Shown piece by piece: positions 1-8,876 of a DNA stretch of 49,408 nt. Numbering within the stretch: the stretch's first letter is position 1; the number at the start of each line of letters is the position of its first letter. This DNA comes from Prevotellaceae bacterium. Its GTDB lineage: Bacteria; Bacteroidota; Bacteroidia; Bacteroidales; UBA932. Location: the NCBI GenBank assembly GCA_031265155.1, contig JAISDB010000017.1, positions 1 to 49,408 of the forward strand. The letters are read 5' to 3'. The notes beneath the pieces are model-generated. The model did not search any database. It worked only from the letters and a program-made list of their open reading frames with translations, and was not told where the DNA came from. The position numbers were made by a program, and so were the translations under genes.

Positions 1-442
1 CAAAAAATCAAGGCGAGCCTTCTCGGCGACCCGCTAACGGCTCGACGGCTAACGGAATTAATGTCTCGCTTCGCTTGACGGAATTCCGTTTTAACGCCCT
101 CTGCGCCGAGCGGGTTCCCAGCCTGCGAAGTCTATGCCGGTTTTACTTGCTAATCAACTTTTGTATTTGCATGTCGGTAAATCTTTCAACTGACAAACAT
201 GCAGAAAAATTAATAGAACGTTGAGCAGGCGGCGTTCCTACAGGTCACAGCCGTAAATCGGAGTTGGCGTATAGCGTCGGCTGCTCTTGACCTTTTGCTC
301 ACGCTGTCTTTATTTTTCATTGGTGTTCGCGAGCTTCGCTTACGCTTCGGCTGGTTACTTTTGTGTCAAGACAAAAGTAACAGAGAAAACATCTTTATTA
401 TCTTTTTTCTCTGAAAAATATACTTTTTAAGGAACTGCTATT
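1..442 (-). mobile_element. MITE-like dispersed repeat, copy A (cut by window start)
   Basis: This gene-free stretch is the reverse complement of the elements at 6071-6588 and 13145-13734. It begins inside the element: the first bases match the complement of the segment around 13563-13580, so about 150 bases lie outside the window. It ends with TTTTAAGGAACTGCTA (about 427-442), matching the terminal inverted repeat of the other copies. No protein is encoded, and the short open frames in it are by-products of the repeat. It contains several palindromic blocks, including a perfect hairpin at 354-381. Confidence 0.75.
354..381. repeat. perfect 10-bp hairpin inside repeat copy A
   Basis: GTTACTTTTG (354-363) pairs perfectly with CAAAAGTAAC (372-381) around an 8-base loop. 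The same hairpin recurs at 6128-6155 and, with one imperfect pair, as an isolated piece at 48356-48382. It looks like the hallmark subterminal palindrome of this repeat family. Confidence 0.8.
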
Positions 443-469
443 TACCGAATATCCATGTATGTATAATAC

Positions 470-502
470 AAAAAAAGAGAACCTCTTCAGACTCTCTCTT
501 TT
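470..502 (-). terminator. probable terminator of the etf-acyl-CoA dehydrogenase operon
   Basis: On the minus strand an A/G-rich arm (complement of 495-502) pairs with TCTCTTTT (complement of 473-480) and is followed by a run of T residues, 20 bases past the dehydrogenase stop codon. The stem is short and AT-rich. Confidence 0.5.
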
Positions 503-521
503 GTAAAAGCAAGCAATAAAA

Positions 522-2237
522 TCATTCAATTATTGATTTGAAATTCTCAATATCTTCAACTTTGAATGATTTTACATAATTAAATTTTTCTTCATTCAAC
601 GCAACTGCGCGTTTTACGAAAACTTCGGCAATTTTTGCATATTCGCTGTCGCGTTGCGAATCAAGCACAAGCAAATAACTCATAATGATGTGTCCTGCCA
701 TTTCGACCAGGCGGCGCGCATGAAAATCAATATATTCCTGATTTTTAGCTTCGGTAACCAGTGCAACAGCCTGTTCGTAATCGGCTGTAAGAGCGATAAG
801 CTGCTCTTTCATTTCAGCAAATTCGGGCGCCGTAACATCTGCTTCGTATTGACGAATTTTATTTAGATATGCTCCCGTTGTAACGCCGCGAATTGCAGCA
901 ACAACCTGTAGCTGTGAAGTTCCTTCGTAAATATTCAGAATACGCGCATCCCTGTAAAGGCGTTCAACCAGATAATCTTTCATAAATCCTGATCCGCCGT
1001 GAATTTGAATAGCATCATAAGCCAGCTGGTTGGCATATTCGCTTGCAAAAAGTTTCAATATCGGCGTATAGATATCCGACAGGCGCTGATATTCCTTGTG
1101 TTCGTCGCGTTCTTCGGGCGTAAGCTTGCGCTCGTTGCCTATAAGATTATACGCCTTGTAAATATCAACAAAACGTGATGTTTCGTAAAGCAGTGAACGC
1201 GCTGCCTGCAAACGCGCTTTCATTGTAACAAGCAACTCGTAAACGGCAGGAAATTTTATTATTTCTTTTCCAAATTGAGAGCGCTCGCCTGCATATTTCA
1301 ATGCTTCGCGATAAGCCGCTTCGCCCAGTCCGACCGACTGTGCGGCAACGCCAAGCCGTGCGCCGTTCATAAGCGACATTACATATTTTATCAAGCCGAG
1401 CTTGCGTTCGCCGACAAGCTTTGCCGGAACGTTGCGAAAGACCAGTTCGCATGTAGGCGATCCTTTAATTCCCAGCTTGTTTTCAATACGGCGAACAAGA
1501 ATTTTATCGTCGTGATTGTTGTCGCAAACAAAATACGACAAGCCTCTGCCGTCTTTCGTACCATCTTCGCTGCGAGCCAATACCAGTTTGATATGAGCAT
1601 CTCCGTTGGTGATAAAACGTTTTACGCCATTCAAAAACCAGCAGTTCTTTTCTTCGTCAAAAGTCGCTTTCAGTTGAACGGACTGCAAATCCGAACCTGC
1701 ATCAGGCTCGGTTAAATCCATTGAACACGTGTCGCCTTTTGGAATGCGCGGAAGATATTCGTCCTGAATTTCTTTTGATGCAAATTCATGAATTGTTTCG
1801 GCGCAGTCCTGCAGACCCCAGATATTTGCAAATCCCGCATCGGCGCGTGAAACAAGCTCGGCAGCCATAACGTATGGAACCATTGCAAAGTTCAATCCGC
1901 CATATTCGCGCGGGAGCGAAATTCCGTAAACGCCTGCTTTCTGAAGCGCTTCGTGATTTTGCTGTGTTCCTTCGGCATAAATCACTCTGTTGTTTTCGTG
2001 TTTTGGACCTTCGTGATCAACGCTTTCGGCATTGGCTGCGATGATTTCGCCGCAAATTTCGCCGATTATTTCGAGCGTTTTTTGATAACTGTCCATCGCA
2101 TCGTCAAAATCGACGGGAGCATAGTCGAATTTATCCTTATCTTCAAAACCTTTTTCTTTCAGTTCCACAATTTTTCCCATCAAAGGATGCGATAAGTGAA
2201 ACTGAAGATCCCTGTTGTCGTTATAAAAATTTGCCAT
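522..2237 (-). CDS. acyl-CoA dehydrogenase
   Basis: FAD-dependent acyl-CoA dehydrogenase of 571 residues, in the long Bacteroidota form with a C-terminal helical extension of about 100 residues. It oxidises an acyl-CoA to the 2-enoyl-CoA and passes electrons to ETF. The family signatures are visible: the central FAD/substrate segment with LTEPDAGSD (about 174-182), the arginine/glutamine segment GERSQFGKEI, and the catalytic glutamate in NIYEGTSQ (Glu438). It is the last gene of a unit whose first genes are etfB and etfA, which supports a working electron-transfer pair. The acyl chain cannot be inferred from the sequence; short or branched chains from amino-acid fermentation are plausible. 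A terminator-like hairpin follows the stop. Confidence 0.9.
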   Translation of the reverse strand: MANFYNDNRDLQFHLSHPLMGKIVELKEKGFEDKDKFDYAPVDFDDAMDSYQKTLEIIGEICGEIIAANAESVDHEGPKHENNRVIYAEGTQQNHEALQKAGVYGISLPREYGGLNFAMVPYVMAAELVSRADAGFANIWGLQDCAETIHEFASKEIQDEYLPRIPKGDTCSMDLTEPDAGSDLQSVQLKATFDEEKNCWFLNGVKRFITNGDAHIKLVLARSEDGTKDGRGLSYFVCDNNHDDKILVRRIENKLGIKGSPTCELVFRNVPAKLVGERKLGLIKYVMSLMNGARLGVAAQSVGLGEAAYREALKYAGERSQFGKEIIKFPAVYELLVTMKARLQAARSLLYETSRFVDIYKAYNLIGNERKLTPEERDEHKEYQRLSDIYTPILKLFASEYANQLAYDAIQIHGGSGFMKDYLVERLYRDARILNIYEGTSQLQVVAAIRGVTTGAYLNKIRQYEADVTAPEFAEMKEQLIALTADYEQAVALVTEAKNQEYIDFHARRLVEMAGHIIMSYLLVLDSQRDSEYAKIAEVFVKRAVALNEEKFNYVKSFKVEDIENFKSIIE

Positions 2238-2258
2238 TTTTTATTTATTTTTTAATTA

Positions 2259-3089
2259 TTATTTTTCAATTTCAATATGGTTTATAGATTTTGCATTTAG
2301 TTTTGATATTACTTTTTTGCCTGTTTTTGCCTCAATTTCTTTACGTGTATGCAATGCAATTTTTCCGCCTTGTGCGGCAACTTGTCGGTTTTCTTGAACA
2401 CCTTTCGGTTTTTTTTCTTTTGATATTTCGGTTGTAGTTGCTTCTGCCAGCATATTTAATATCAATTCAATATTTGTCATGTTATCACGCAGACTTTCAG
2501 TTTTTAATCCTTTATAATTTTTATATTGTTTTGTTGTCATTCTCGACCATTCTTGAGTAATAATATCAGTTAGCGTAGCATATTCCTGTCCTTTTTTTAC
2601 TCCTCGTCGTTGCCATTCATCTGTTAATTCTTTTCGTACTTCAATCGATTTCAATCGTTGATTAATCCAATTTTCAGAATATCCTTTACGGTAATAATAT
2701 TCCATTAGTCGTTCCATACCTAATTCAGGATCATCAATTTCCTCCAACCGTTCACGTGCGATTTGGGCAAGCCACTGTTTAAATGGTTCTGCTTTTGATG
2801 ACGGAATAGATTGAATCAGTCTGAAAAGTTGCTCAACATCTGCAACATCTGTTTTGTAAAATTTCCCGTCATTAGCTTGCATTTTCAGTTGACTACAATT
2901 TGTAGCCAACTGACTGCCTTCTGCTTTTAGCCTGGTTTTCAGAACACTCCAATATTTTCGAGGATTAATGCTTTCTGTCAAAATTTCAATGACATCAACT
3001 ATAGAAATATACCATTTTTCTGTTTCGCTATCCCAAACAGAACGCACTTTTTTCTCCTGAAATACTTGTAAGACGTTTTTTTGAGTCAT
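2259..3089 (-). CDS. Bro-N domain (antirepressor-like) protein
   Basis: Protein of 276 residues. The N-terminal half (about 8-115) looks like a Bro-N domain of phage antirepressor and baculovirus BRO-type proteins (motif WYISIVDVIEILT, then RKYWSVLKTRL). The middle is charged and helical, and the C-terminal stretch (GGKIALHTRKEIEAKTGKKV) recurs in Bacteroidota BRO/DinD-like proteins. Such proteins usually occur in phage or mobile contexts and probably bind DNA. Here the gene lies between etfA and the acyl-CoA dehydrogenase on the same strand, 21 bases before the dehydrogenase start and 126 bases after etfA. It therefore appears to have been inserted into a metabolic operon. Its function is unknown, and a DinD-like DNA-damage role is an alternative. 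Confidence 0.75.
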   Translation of the reverse strand: MTQKNVLQVFQEKKVRSVWDSETEKWYISIVDVIEILTESINPRKYWSVLKTRLKAEGSQLATNCSQLKMQANDGKFYKTDVADVEQLFRLIQSIPSSKAEPFKQWLAQIARERLEEIDDPELGMERLMEYYYRKGYSENWINQRLKSIEVRKELTDEWQRRGVKKGQEYATLTDIITQEWSRMTTKQYKNYKGLKTESLRDNMTNIELILNMLAEATTTEISKEKKPKGVQENRQVAAQGGKIALHTRKEIEAKTGKKVISKLNAKSINHIEIEK

Positions 3090-3215
3090 TGTTGTTTTTA
3101 TTTATTTCTGCGCAATGCTGATTTTTTATTCAAATCCTCAAAAAAGCCGTTTTTAAGGATTTAATTCCTTGGAAATTGCTGTTTTTGGGGAATTGCGAAT
3201 CGCAACAATATTAAA

Positions 3216-4235
3216 TTATTTTGAATTTTTTTTGTAATATTTAATCATTTTCGGAACTATCTCCATTATATCTCCAATGATTGCATAGTCGGCAATTTGA
3301 TTTATCGGCGCATTTTTATCGGTATTTATTGATATTATTATCGAACTGTCCTGCATTCCTGCGATATGTTGAATCTGCCCTGAAATTCCGCAGGCTATAT
3401 ATAATTTCGGATGCACCGTTATGCCTGTCTGTCCGATTTGTCTGTCGTGTTCTGCAAATCCCGCATCAACGGCGGCGCGGCTTGCTCCAACTTCGCCGTT
3501 TATAACTTTTGCAAGATCGTACAGCAAATTGAAATTTTCTTTGGAACCTACTCCATAGCCTCCTGATATTATAATCGGCGAGCCTTTAAGATTGTGTTTG
3601 GCTTTTTCGATATGACGCTCGATAACTTTCACCGCATAATCGCTTTCATCAACGTAAGTCGAAATTTTGTGCCTTATCACTTCGCCTTTGTAGCTTTCGT
3701 CGAGGATTTCCTTTTTCATAACTCCTTCGCGAACCGTTGCCATTTGCGGACGATGTTCGGGATTTATGATTGTTGCAACTATATTTCCTCCGAAAGCGGG
3801 ACGAATTTGATAAAGCAGGTTTTCGTAAACAATATTGTTTTTTTTGTCTTCGTGCGAGCCTATTTCAAGCGAAGTGCAGTCTGCAGTTAAACCGCTTTTG
3901 AGCGCCGACGATACGCGAGGTCCCAAATCGCGACCTATAACCGTTGCGCCCATCAGGCAGATTTGAGGCTTTTCTTCTATAAACAGATTTACTAAAATCG
4001 ATGTATGGGGAAGAGATGTATATGGATAAAGTTTTTCTCCATCAAACACGTGCAATTTATCTACGCCATAAGGAATTACCTGTTTTTCAACACCATCGAG
4101 CCTGTTGCCTATTACAATGGCTTCGAGCCGGCATTTCAGCTGATTTGCCAGCGAGCGTCCTTTTGTAAGCAGTTCGAGGCTTACATCGGCAACTGTGCTG
4201 TCTTCTATTTCGCAATATACAAATAAATTATTCAT
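3216..4235 (-). CDS. etfA: electron transfer flavoprotein, alpha subunit
   Basis: EtfA of 339 residues, the FAD-binding subunit of the ETF heterodimer that accepts electrons from acyl-CoA dehydrogenase. The C-terminal FAD domain is clear: GASRAAVDAGF, then QIGQTG, then LYIACGISGQIQHIAGM and a final ADYAIIGD. The N-terminal domain has the ETF nucleotide-binding-like fold start (LFVYCEIEDSTV). It follows etfB by 48 bases on the same strand, so the two are surely cotranscribed. The length is normal for the family. Confidence 0.95.
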   Translation of the reverse strand: MNNLFVYCEIEDSTVADVSLELLTKGRSLANQLKCRLEAIVIGNRLDGVEKQVIPYGVDKLHVFDGEKLYPYTSLPHTSILVNLFIEEKPQICLMGATVIGRDLGPRVSSALKSGLTADCTSLEIGSHEDKKNNIVYENLLYQIRPAFGGNIVATIINPEHRPQMATVREGVMKKEILDESYKGEVIRHKISTYVDESDYAVKVIERHIEKAKHNLKGSPIIISGGYGVGSKENFNLLYDLAKVINGEVGASRAAVDAGFAEHDRQIGQTGITVHPKLYIACGISGQIQHIAGMQDSSIIISINTDKNAPINQIADYAIIGDIMEIVPKMIKYYKKNSK

Positions 4236-4283
4236 TTTGTGAATTTTTAATTAAATTAATATTTTCATACCTGAAATAACATA

Positions 4284-5162
4284 TCATCCAATAGTATGAT
4301 TATTTAACAGTTCTACCATTAAATCCTCGATTTCATTATCGGCGCCTGTTATTGTTTTACTTTCCTTTGCCTGAAAAACAATATTTTGGATAGCCTTAAC
4401 CTTTGTAGGCGAGCCTGATAATCCGCACTGTGCGACATCGCCGTTCACATCGCCTACGCTCCATTCGGCAAGATTCAGATAGCTGCGGACACCGTACAAT
4501 TCGGCATGTGGTAATTGATTATCCGCCTTTTCTGTTGGCGTCTTAGCATGTTTGTACTTTTGTACCAGCTTAGCGTTACGCGGGCGACAGGCAGCTGCCG
4601 AACCGTTTACAGTTATAACAATCGGCAGCGGGCCTTCAACAGTTTCGATTCCGCCGGGAATATGTCGTTTTACCGTAATTTTTTCATCTTCAATTTTAAC
4701 AATTTCTTCGGCATAAGTAATTTGCGTAAGTCCGAGTTTTTCTGCAACCTGCGGGCCTACCTGAGCCGTATCGCCGTCAATTGCCTGACGTCCGCCGATA
4801 ATAATATCGTAATCTCCTATTTTTCGGATTGCAACGGCAAGAGCGTATGACGTAGCCAAAGTGTCAGCTCCGGCAAATGCGCGATCGGTGAGCAAGTAAC
4901 CGTTGTCGGCACCGCGAAATAATCCTTCTCGAATTATTTCGGCTGCTCGCGCAGGTCCCATCGTTAAAACTGTAACGGTTGAACCTTCATACCGGTCTTT
5001 CAGTCGAAGAGCCTGTTCAAGAGCGTTCAAATCTTCGGGATTGAAGATTGCAGGCAGCGCTGCGCGATTCACGGTTCCGTCTTCTTTCATAGCGTCTTTG
5101 CCGACGTTACGAGTGTCGGGAACCTGCTTTGCCAGCACAACAATTTTTAATTTTCTTGTCAT
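4284..5162 (-). CDS. etfB: electron transfer flavoprotein, beta subunit
   Basis: EtfB of 292 residues, the partner of EtfA; the family binds AMP or, in bifurcating forms, a second FAD. The N-terminus KIVVLAKQVPDTRNV and the segment FNPEDLNALEQALRLKD are family signatures, as are GRQAIDGDTAQVGPQ and the arginine-rich ACRPRNAK. It is the first gene of the unit etfB-etfA-Bro-N-acyl-CoA dehydrogenase. A TATCTTTG promoter element lies about 45 bases upstream of the ATG. Whether this ETF bifurcates electrons was not determined. Confidence 0.95.
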   Translation of the reverse strand: MTRKLKIVVLAKQVPDTRNVGKDAMKEDGTVNRAALPAIFNPEDLNALEQALRLKDRYEGSTVTVLTMGPARAAEIIREGLFRGADNGYLLTDRAFAGADTLATSYALAVAIRKIGDYDIIIGGRQAIDGDTAQVGPQVAEKLGLTQITYAEEIVKIEDEKITVKRHIPGGIETVEGPLPIVITVNGSAAACRPRNAKLVQKYKHAKTPTEKADNQLPHAELYGVRSYLNLAEWSVGDVNGDVAQCGLSGSPTKVKAIQNIVFQAKESKTITGADNEIEDLMVELLNNHTIG

Positions 5163-5204
5163 AAATAGTTTATTTTAATTAAAAAATTTATTCAATTTAG
5201 CCGA

Positions 5205-5212
5205 CAAAGATA
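5205..5212 (-). promoter_or_regulatory. promoter -7 element before etfB
   Basis: Minus-strand TATCTTTG matches the Bacteroidota -7 consensus TAnnTTTG. The -33 region is weak (TGTCGG). The leader to the etfB ATG would be about 36 bases. Confidence 0.5.
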
Positions 5213-5503
5213 TGAAAAAAAATAAAAACCGACAGTTAGCTATTATTAGTTAGTACTGTAATTTATTAATTTCAAAATATTATTGACATTGTAAATCATT
5301 GTTTTTCTTTGCCTGACGCCCAAATTTACAAGAAATTTATAATGTTTTTCGGCTTCGCAACAGGAATTTTAAAAGTTCATAATCGTAAAAAAGCAAAAAA
5401 ATATATTTGTGCGGCTTTTTTTGATTTTTAAACCTTTTATGTTTCATCCTGTCAAAGTAATATAAAACAAATTAAATTATTAATATTAAAAACAGATTGT
5501 GTT
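5213..5503. other. AT-rich divergent intergenic region
   Basis: Spacer between divergent etfB and the Spy-like gene. It is AT-rich. I see no gene, no RNA structure of note and no convincing plus-strand promoter, although TATGTTTC at 5438-5445 is a poor match to TAnnTTTG. Confidence 0.5.
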
Positions 5504-6040
5504 ATGAAAAAGTTACTGATTATTTTATTAAGCGCTATTTTATGCGTTTCGGCTGATGCACAGCAAAAGTTTGAAAAAAAACGGCATTTCAAAAACAGTG
5601 AAAAGCCGAATAAAGAAGAAATCATTGAGCAAAAATGTAAAAAAGCGGCAGACAAACTCATGCTCGATGATGTTACTGCCGTAAAATTTATTCCCGTTTA
5701 TAAGGCTTACCTGAATGAATTAAGCGAAAATATCGGTTTTAAGAAATTGAATAAAGATGGCGAAACAAATGATTCGGATATTGATAAAAATGTACGTGAA
5801 AATTTTGCAAAAGCGCGTAAAGCAGTTGATATTCGCGAAAAATATTACAGTGAATTTCGCAGGTTTCTTTCGGCAAAACAGGCAAAAACCGCGATGAAGC
5901 TGTTCGATGGAAAACGCATGAAAGGCAGGCAGTTTGACTATTCTCAAAAATCATTGCGCAAAGCGGTAAAAAACCGTTTGGACTTTTCCGAAGGCAAGCA
6001 AAAACTGAACAGGGAAAATACGCCGTTGAAAACAGAATAA
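5504..6040 (+). CDS. secreted Spy/CpxP-like periplasmic protein
   Basis: Small exported protein of 178 residues. Residues 1-20 form a signal peptide (MKKLLIILLSAILCVSADAQ). The mature part is lysine-rich and mostly helical, with a segment IIEQKCKKAADKLMLDDVTA followed by AVKFIPVYKAYLNELSE. This resembles the 'LTxxQ' helical hook of Spy/CpxP-like proteins common in Bacteroidota. A chaperone or envelope-stress role is inference from that resemblance only. The basic C-terminus (SLRKAVKNRLDFSEGKQK) is unusual. It is monocistronic, with a MITE-like element starting 30 bases after the stop. Confidence 0.6.
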   Translation: MKKLLIILLSAILCVSADAQQKFEKKRHFKNSEKPNKEEIIEQKCKKAADKLMLDDVTAVKFIPVYKAYLNELSENIGFKKLNKDGETNDSDIDKNVRENFAKARKAVDIREKYYSEFRRFLSAKQAKTAMKLFDGKRMKGRQFDYSQKSLRKAVKNRLDFSEGKQKLNRENTPLKTE

Positions 6041-6070
6041 TCAATTATGCCGCAACAGAATTTATATTTG

Positions 6071-6588
6071 GTCGCTCCTTAAAAAGTATATCTTTCAGAG
6101 ATAAAAGCTAATAACGATATTTTTTCTGTTACTTTTGTCTTGACGCAAAAGTAACCAAAAGGTCAAGAGCAGCCGACGCTATACGGTAACTCCGATTTAC
6201 AGCTGTGACTTGTGGGAACGCCGCCTACTCAACGTTCTATTAATTTTTCTGCATGTTGATTTGTTGAAATATTTACCTGTCCGCGCGAACAAAAGTTGAT
6301 TAGCAAATAAAAACGGCATAGACTTCGCAGGCGGGGAACCTGCTCGGCGAAGACGGCGTTAAAATGGAATTCGAGACATTAATTTCGTTAGCCGTTGAGC
6401 CGTTAGCGGGTCGCCGAGAAGGCTCGCCTTGATTTTTTGCTTCTTTTGTATCAAGACAAAAGAAGCGAAAATAAGATTTTATTTGCATGGTTTTATGCCT
6501 GTATTGATTAAAATCCTGCAATTTTTTCATCTGACTTTCACCTATAATTACTTATTAATAAATGATTTATACCATTTTAAGGGACGAC
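6071..6588 (+). mobile_element. MITE-like dispersed repeat, copy B
   Basis: Non-coding element of about 520 bases. The left end GTCGCTCCTTAAAA (6071-6084) and right end TTTTAAGGGACGAC (6575-6588) form an imperfect terminal inverted repeat. Inside are the hairpin GTTACTTTTG...CAAAAGTAAC (6128-6155), a second hairpin CTTCTTTTGT...ACAAAAGAAG (6440-6465) and a block of short GC-rich palindromes (about 6310-6430). It is collinear with the copy at 13145-13734 and inverted relative to copy A. There is no transposase. It separates the Spy-like gene from the convergent YiiX-like gene. Confidence 0.8.
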
Positions 6589-6608
6589 TATTTAGTATTA
6601 TACCCGTT

Positions 6609-7244
6609 TTAATCAAAATACCGGTAAATGATTGTTATTTCCTTTGATTTTGACATATCGCCGGGATTTGTTCCCTGGCGTCCTGCGGGAATCGGAGCAT
6701 TATATTTTGCAAAATGCCGAATCCATTCGGCAGTCATGTTTCCCTTATCGTCGCAAAAAGTCATTTTTTTAGCTTTGAATATCGGTTTGCCCTTTTTGTT
6801 CTTGAAAGCAAGATATACCAGCTCGCTGCAATAATATTCATCGTTGTCCGGCGAATAAACATAATCGTAAGGTTTGCCTATGTACGCTTCTGCATTTTTT
6901 ATGGCTTGAGGTATAATATCAAAATATTTGCTTTGCAGCCGTCCGACTGCTACGATGGGTTTTCCATCGATTTTGCGGGCATCATTGAGGAAAGAATCAA
7001 TAATTACTTTTCGCACTTTGGGCGTTGTGGCTTCAATCACAAATATTTTATCATTTTCTATCGAAACAATACCTACATGAGTGTAGTTTACACTGTCCGC
7101 TCCCGATGTTACCTGTGCAATAGCGTCGCTTAACGCCGTACTTTTTCCTGCTTGAAACAGCAAATCGCCCGATTGCAGGCTAAACTGAGCAAAAATATTT
7201 GCCGTACAAACAAGTAAACAGGTCAATAAAATTATTTTTTTCAT
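6609..7244 (-). CDS. YiiX-like permuted papain-fold (NlpC/P60) cysteine hydrolase
   Basis: Exported protein of 211 residues with a signal peptide ending near AQ (1-20). It has the YiiX/YebB-like arrangement of permuted NlpC/P60 enzymes: SGDLLFQ near the N-terminus, the histidine in NYTHVGIV (His56), and the cysteine after it in YYCSELVYLAF (Cys139). These would be the catalytic pair. Family members hydrolyse amide or ester bonds in peptidoglycan or lipids; the substrate is not known here. The last 30 residues (GTNPGDMSKS) are typical. The gene ends about 20 bases from repeat copy B. Confidence 0.85.
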   Translation of the reverse strand: MKKIILLTCLLVCTANIFAQFSLQSGDLLFQAGKSTALSDAIAQVTSGADSVNYTHVGIVSIENDKIFVIEATTPKVRKVIIDSFLNDARKIDGKPIVAVGRLQSKYFDIIPQAIKNAEAYIGKPYDYVYSPDNDEYYCSELVYLAFKNKKGKPIFKAKKMTFCDDKGNMTAEWIRHFAKYNAPIPAGRQGTNPGDMSKSKEITIIYRYFD

Positions 7245-7266
7245 AACAGTTCCGTAATATTTTGTA

Positions 7267-7274
7267 CAAAGATA
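7267..7274 (-). promoter_or_regulatory. promoter -7 element of the YiiX-like gene
   Basis: Minus-strand TATCTTTG matches TAnnTTTG and lies about 23 bases before the ATG. The -33 region is poor. Confidence 0.45.
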
Positions 7275-7355
7275 ATATTTAGTCGTTCATTACGAATAAA
7301 TTTATTAATGTAAATATCTCACATGTCGTTTTTTTGTATTTCTTAACTTAACATA

Positions 7356-7386
7356 TTGCTTGCAAACAATATATTTTTTACCTTTG
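7356..7386 (+). promoter_or_regulatory. distal promoter (TTG-N20-TACCTTTG)
   Basis: TTG at 7356-7358 and TACCTTTG at 7379-7386 are spaced by 20 bases, an excellent Bacteroidota promoter. Transcription would start near 7393, about 150 bases before the outer-membrane-protein gene and upstream of a second promoter-like element. Confidence 0.65.
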
Positions 7387-7459
7387 CAGCGCAATTATAT
7401 TAGAAATGATTTTATAAAAAATAAAAATTGCTGTGCTGATTAATAAAATTGGCATATTT

Positions 7460-7491
7460 TTTGGTTATAAATATAAAAAAGTGCATCTTTG
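7460..7491 (+). promoter_or_regulatory. proximal promoter of the envelope operon
   Basis: TTTG at 7460-7463 and CATCTTTG at 7484-7491 are 20 bases apart and match the Bacteroidota consensus except for the first base of the -7 box. The start would be near 7498, giving a leader of about 45 bases. Confidence 0.5.
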
Positions 7492-7543
7492 TCATCTTTA
7501 AAATTTGACAATGGATTTATTGAAAATAAAAAACTATATATAG

Positions 7544-8854
7544 ATGTTGAAAATTTACGGGAAAATATTAATTGTTTTAATTACGGCAACAGTATTGTCA
7601 ACCGGTACTGCACTGGCGCAAAGAGATGGCGATGCATTCAGAACGTATTCTCCATATACCATGTACGGTATCGGAGATATGTATCGTCACGGAAGTATTG
7701 CAAATAAAGCAATGGGAGGAATAAACTACGGTTCGCGCGACCCGTTGGGAATAAATTCATATAATCCTGCAGCATTAAGCATTCAGGACTCGCTTGTTGT
7801 GATGCTTGATTTTGCCGCAGGTTCAAAAAACACTTATTCAAAATCATCATTATCAAACACAAGCGCCAATACTTTTTATTTCGATTATGTGGACTTCAGC
7901 TTGCGAATAGCGCCAAACCTGACGGTTAACGCCGGATTGTCGCCTGTAAGCGACATCGGTTATGACATCGAGCGCATGGAAACCGATCCTGAACAAATAA
8001 ACGAACGCGGCGACATAAGACATACATATTCGGGCGAAGGCGGAATAAACCAGTTGCACTGGGGCGCAGGATACAGGCTGTTTCCAAAATTTTCGATAGG
8101 CGTTAACATGCACTATTATTTCGGCTCGATAAACCGTTATAACTCTATTGAATTTACAACAAATGCAATGTACAACAATATTTTTTCGGAAAGCAGAACG
8201 CGAATCAGTAAAATAGGATTTACTGTCGGCACACAATATCACACACGATTAAATTCTTCTACATTTCTTACTGTGGGAGCAATATATCAGCCCAAAACGG
8301 TATTGCCGGCGCAAAAAGAAGTTACAACAATAACAGTAGGCGATATAACAACCGATACGGCACGAAATGTTTCGGCAAGCGTTAACGACGTTTTTTTGCC
8401 TGCAACATTTGGACTTGGCTTTACACTGCGCAGAACGGACAAGCTTTTGATTGGCGCCGATTATACATATCAGGACTGGTCGAAATTTAACATGGATGCG
8501 TCTTCACATTCGTTTTCATTTACGCCCGGCAAAAGCCATACGCTTAATGCAGGAATTGAATACACTCCCAGAGCAAACAATTTGAAAAATAATTTAAAAC
8601 GATGGAATTACCGTGCCGGACTGCGATATTCAAAAACATTTATGACCTGTAACGGACAAAATATAACCGAACAGAGCCTGACGTTTGGCGCAGGAATACC
8701 CTTGACGCGACGGTTGGGTTCAAAGATAAACGCCGCTGTTGAAGTCGGGCAGCGCGGAACTGTCAAAAACGGACTTATCAAGGAAACATTCGTTACGTTT
8801 TCGATAGGAATAAATATATTTGATATATGGTTTCAGAAATTTCAATTTAATTAA
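7544..8854 (+). CDS. FadL/OmpP1-like outer membrane beta-barrel protein
   Basis: Protein of 436 residues with a signal peptide (about 1-25, ending ALAQ). The mature protein starts with SPYTMYGIGDM and carries the asparagine/proline-rich N-terminal plug-like segment (NSYNPAALSIQDSL) typical of FadL-like porins. Alternating amphipathic strands follow (TFGLGFTLRRTDKLLIGADY and others), and it ends in an aromatic strand. Such proteins import hydrophobic molecules, but the ligand is unknown. It is the first gene of OMP-TPR-lptC-corC, a Bacteroidales arrangement that usually follows a type III pantothenate kinase gene. No coaX is seen upstream here. Confidence 0.8.
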   Translation: MLKIYGKILIVLITATVLSTGTALAQRDGDAFRTYSPYTMYGIGDMYRHGSIANKAMGGINYGSRDPLGINSYNPAALSIQDSLVVMLDFAAGSKNTYSKSSLSNTSANTFYFDYVDFSLRIAPNLTVNAGLSPVSDIGYDIERMETDPEQINERGDIRHTYSGEGGINQLHWGAGYRLFPKFSIGVNMHYYFGSINRYNSIEFTTNAMYNNIFSESRTRISKIGFTVGTQYHTRLNSSTFLTVGAIYQPKTVLPAQKEVTTITVGDITTDTARNVSASVNDVFLPATFGLGFTLRRTDKLLIGADYTYQDWSKFNMDASSHSFSFTPGKSHTLNAGIEYTPRANNLKNNLKRWNYRAGLRYSKTFMTCNGQNITEQSLTFGAGIPLTRRLGSKINAAVEVGQRGTVKNGLIKETFVTFSIGINIFDIWFQKFQFN

Positions 8855-8876
8855 TTATGTTATAAATACAATTACA

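Noticed and set aside
6300..6647. Short open frames inside repeat copies (also 13138-13697)
   Set aside because: They lie wholly within the non-coding dispersed element, change frame between copies and end at different points. They are typical spurious calls in this repeat.
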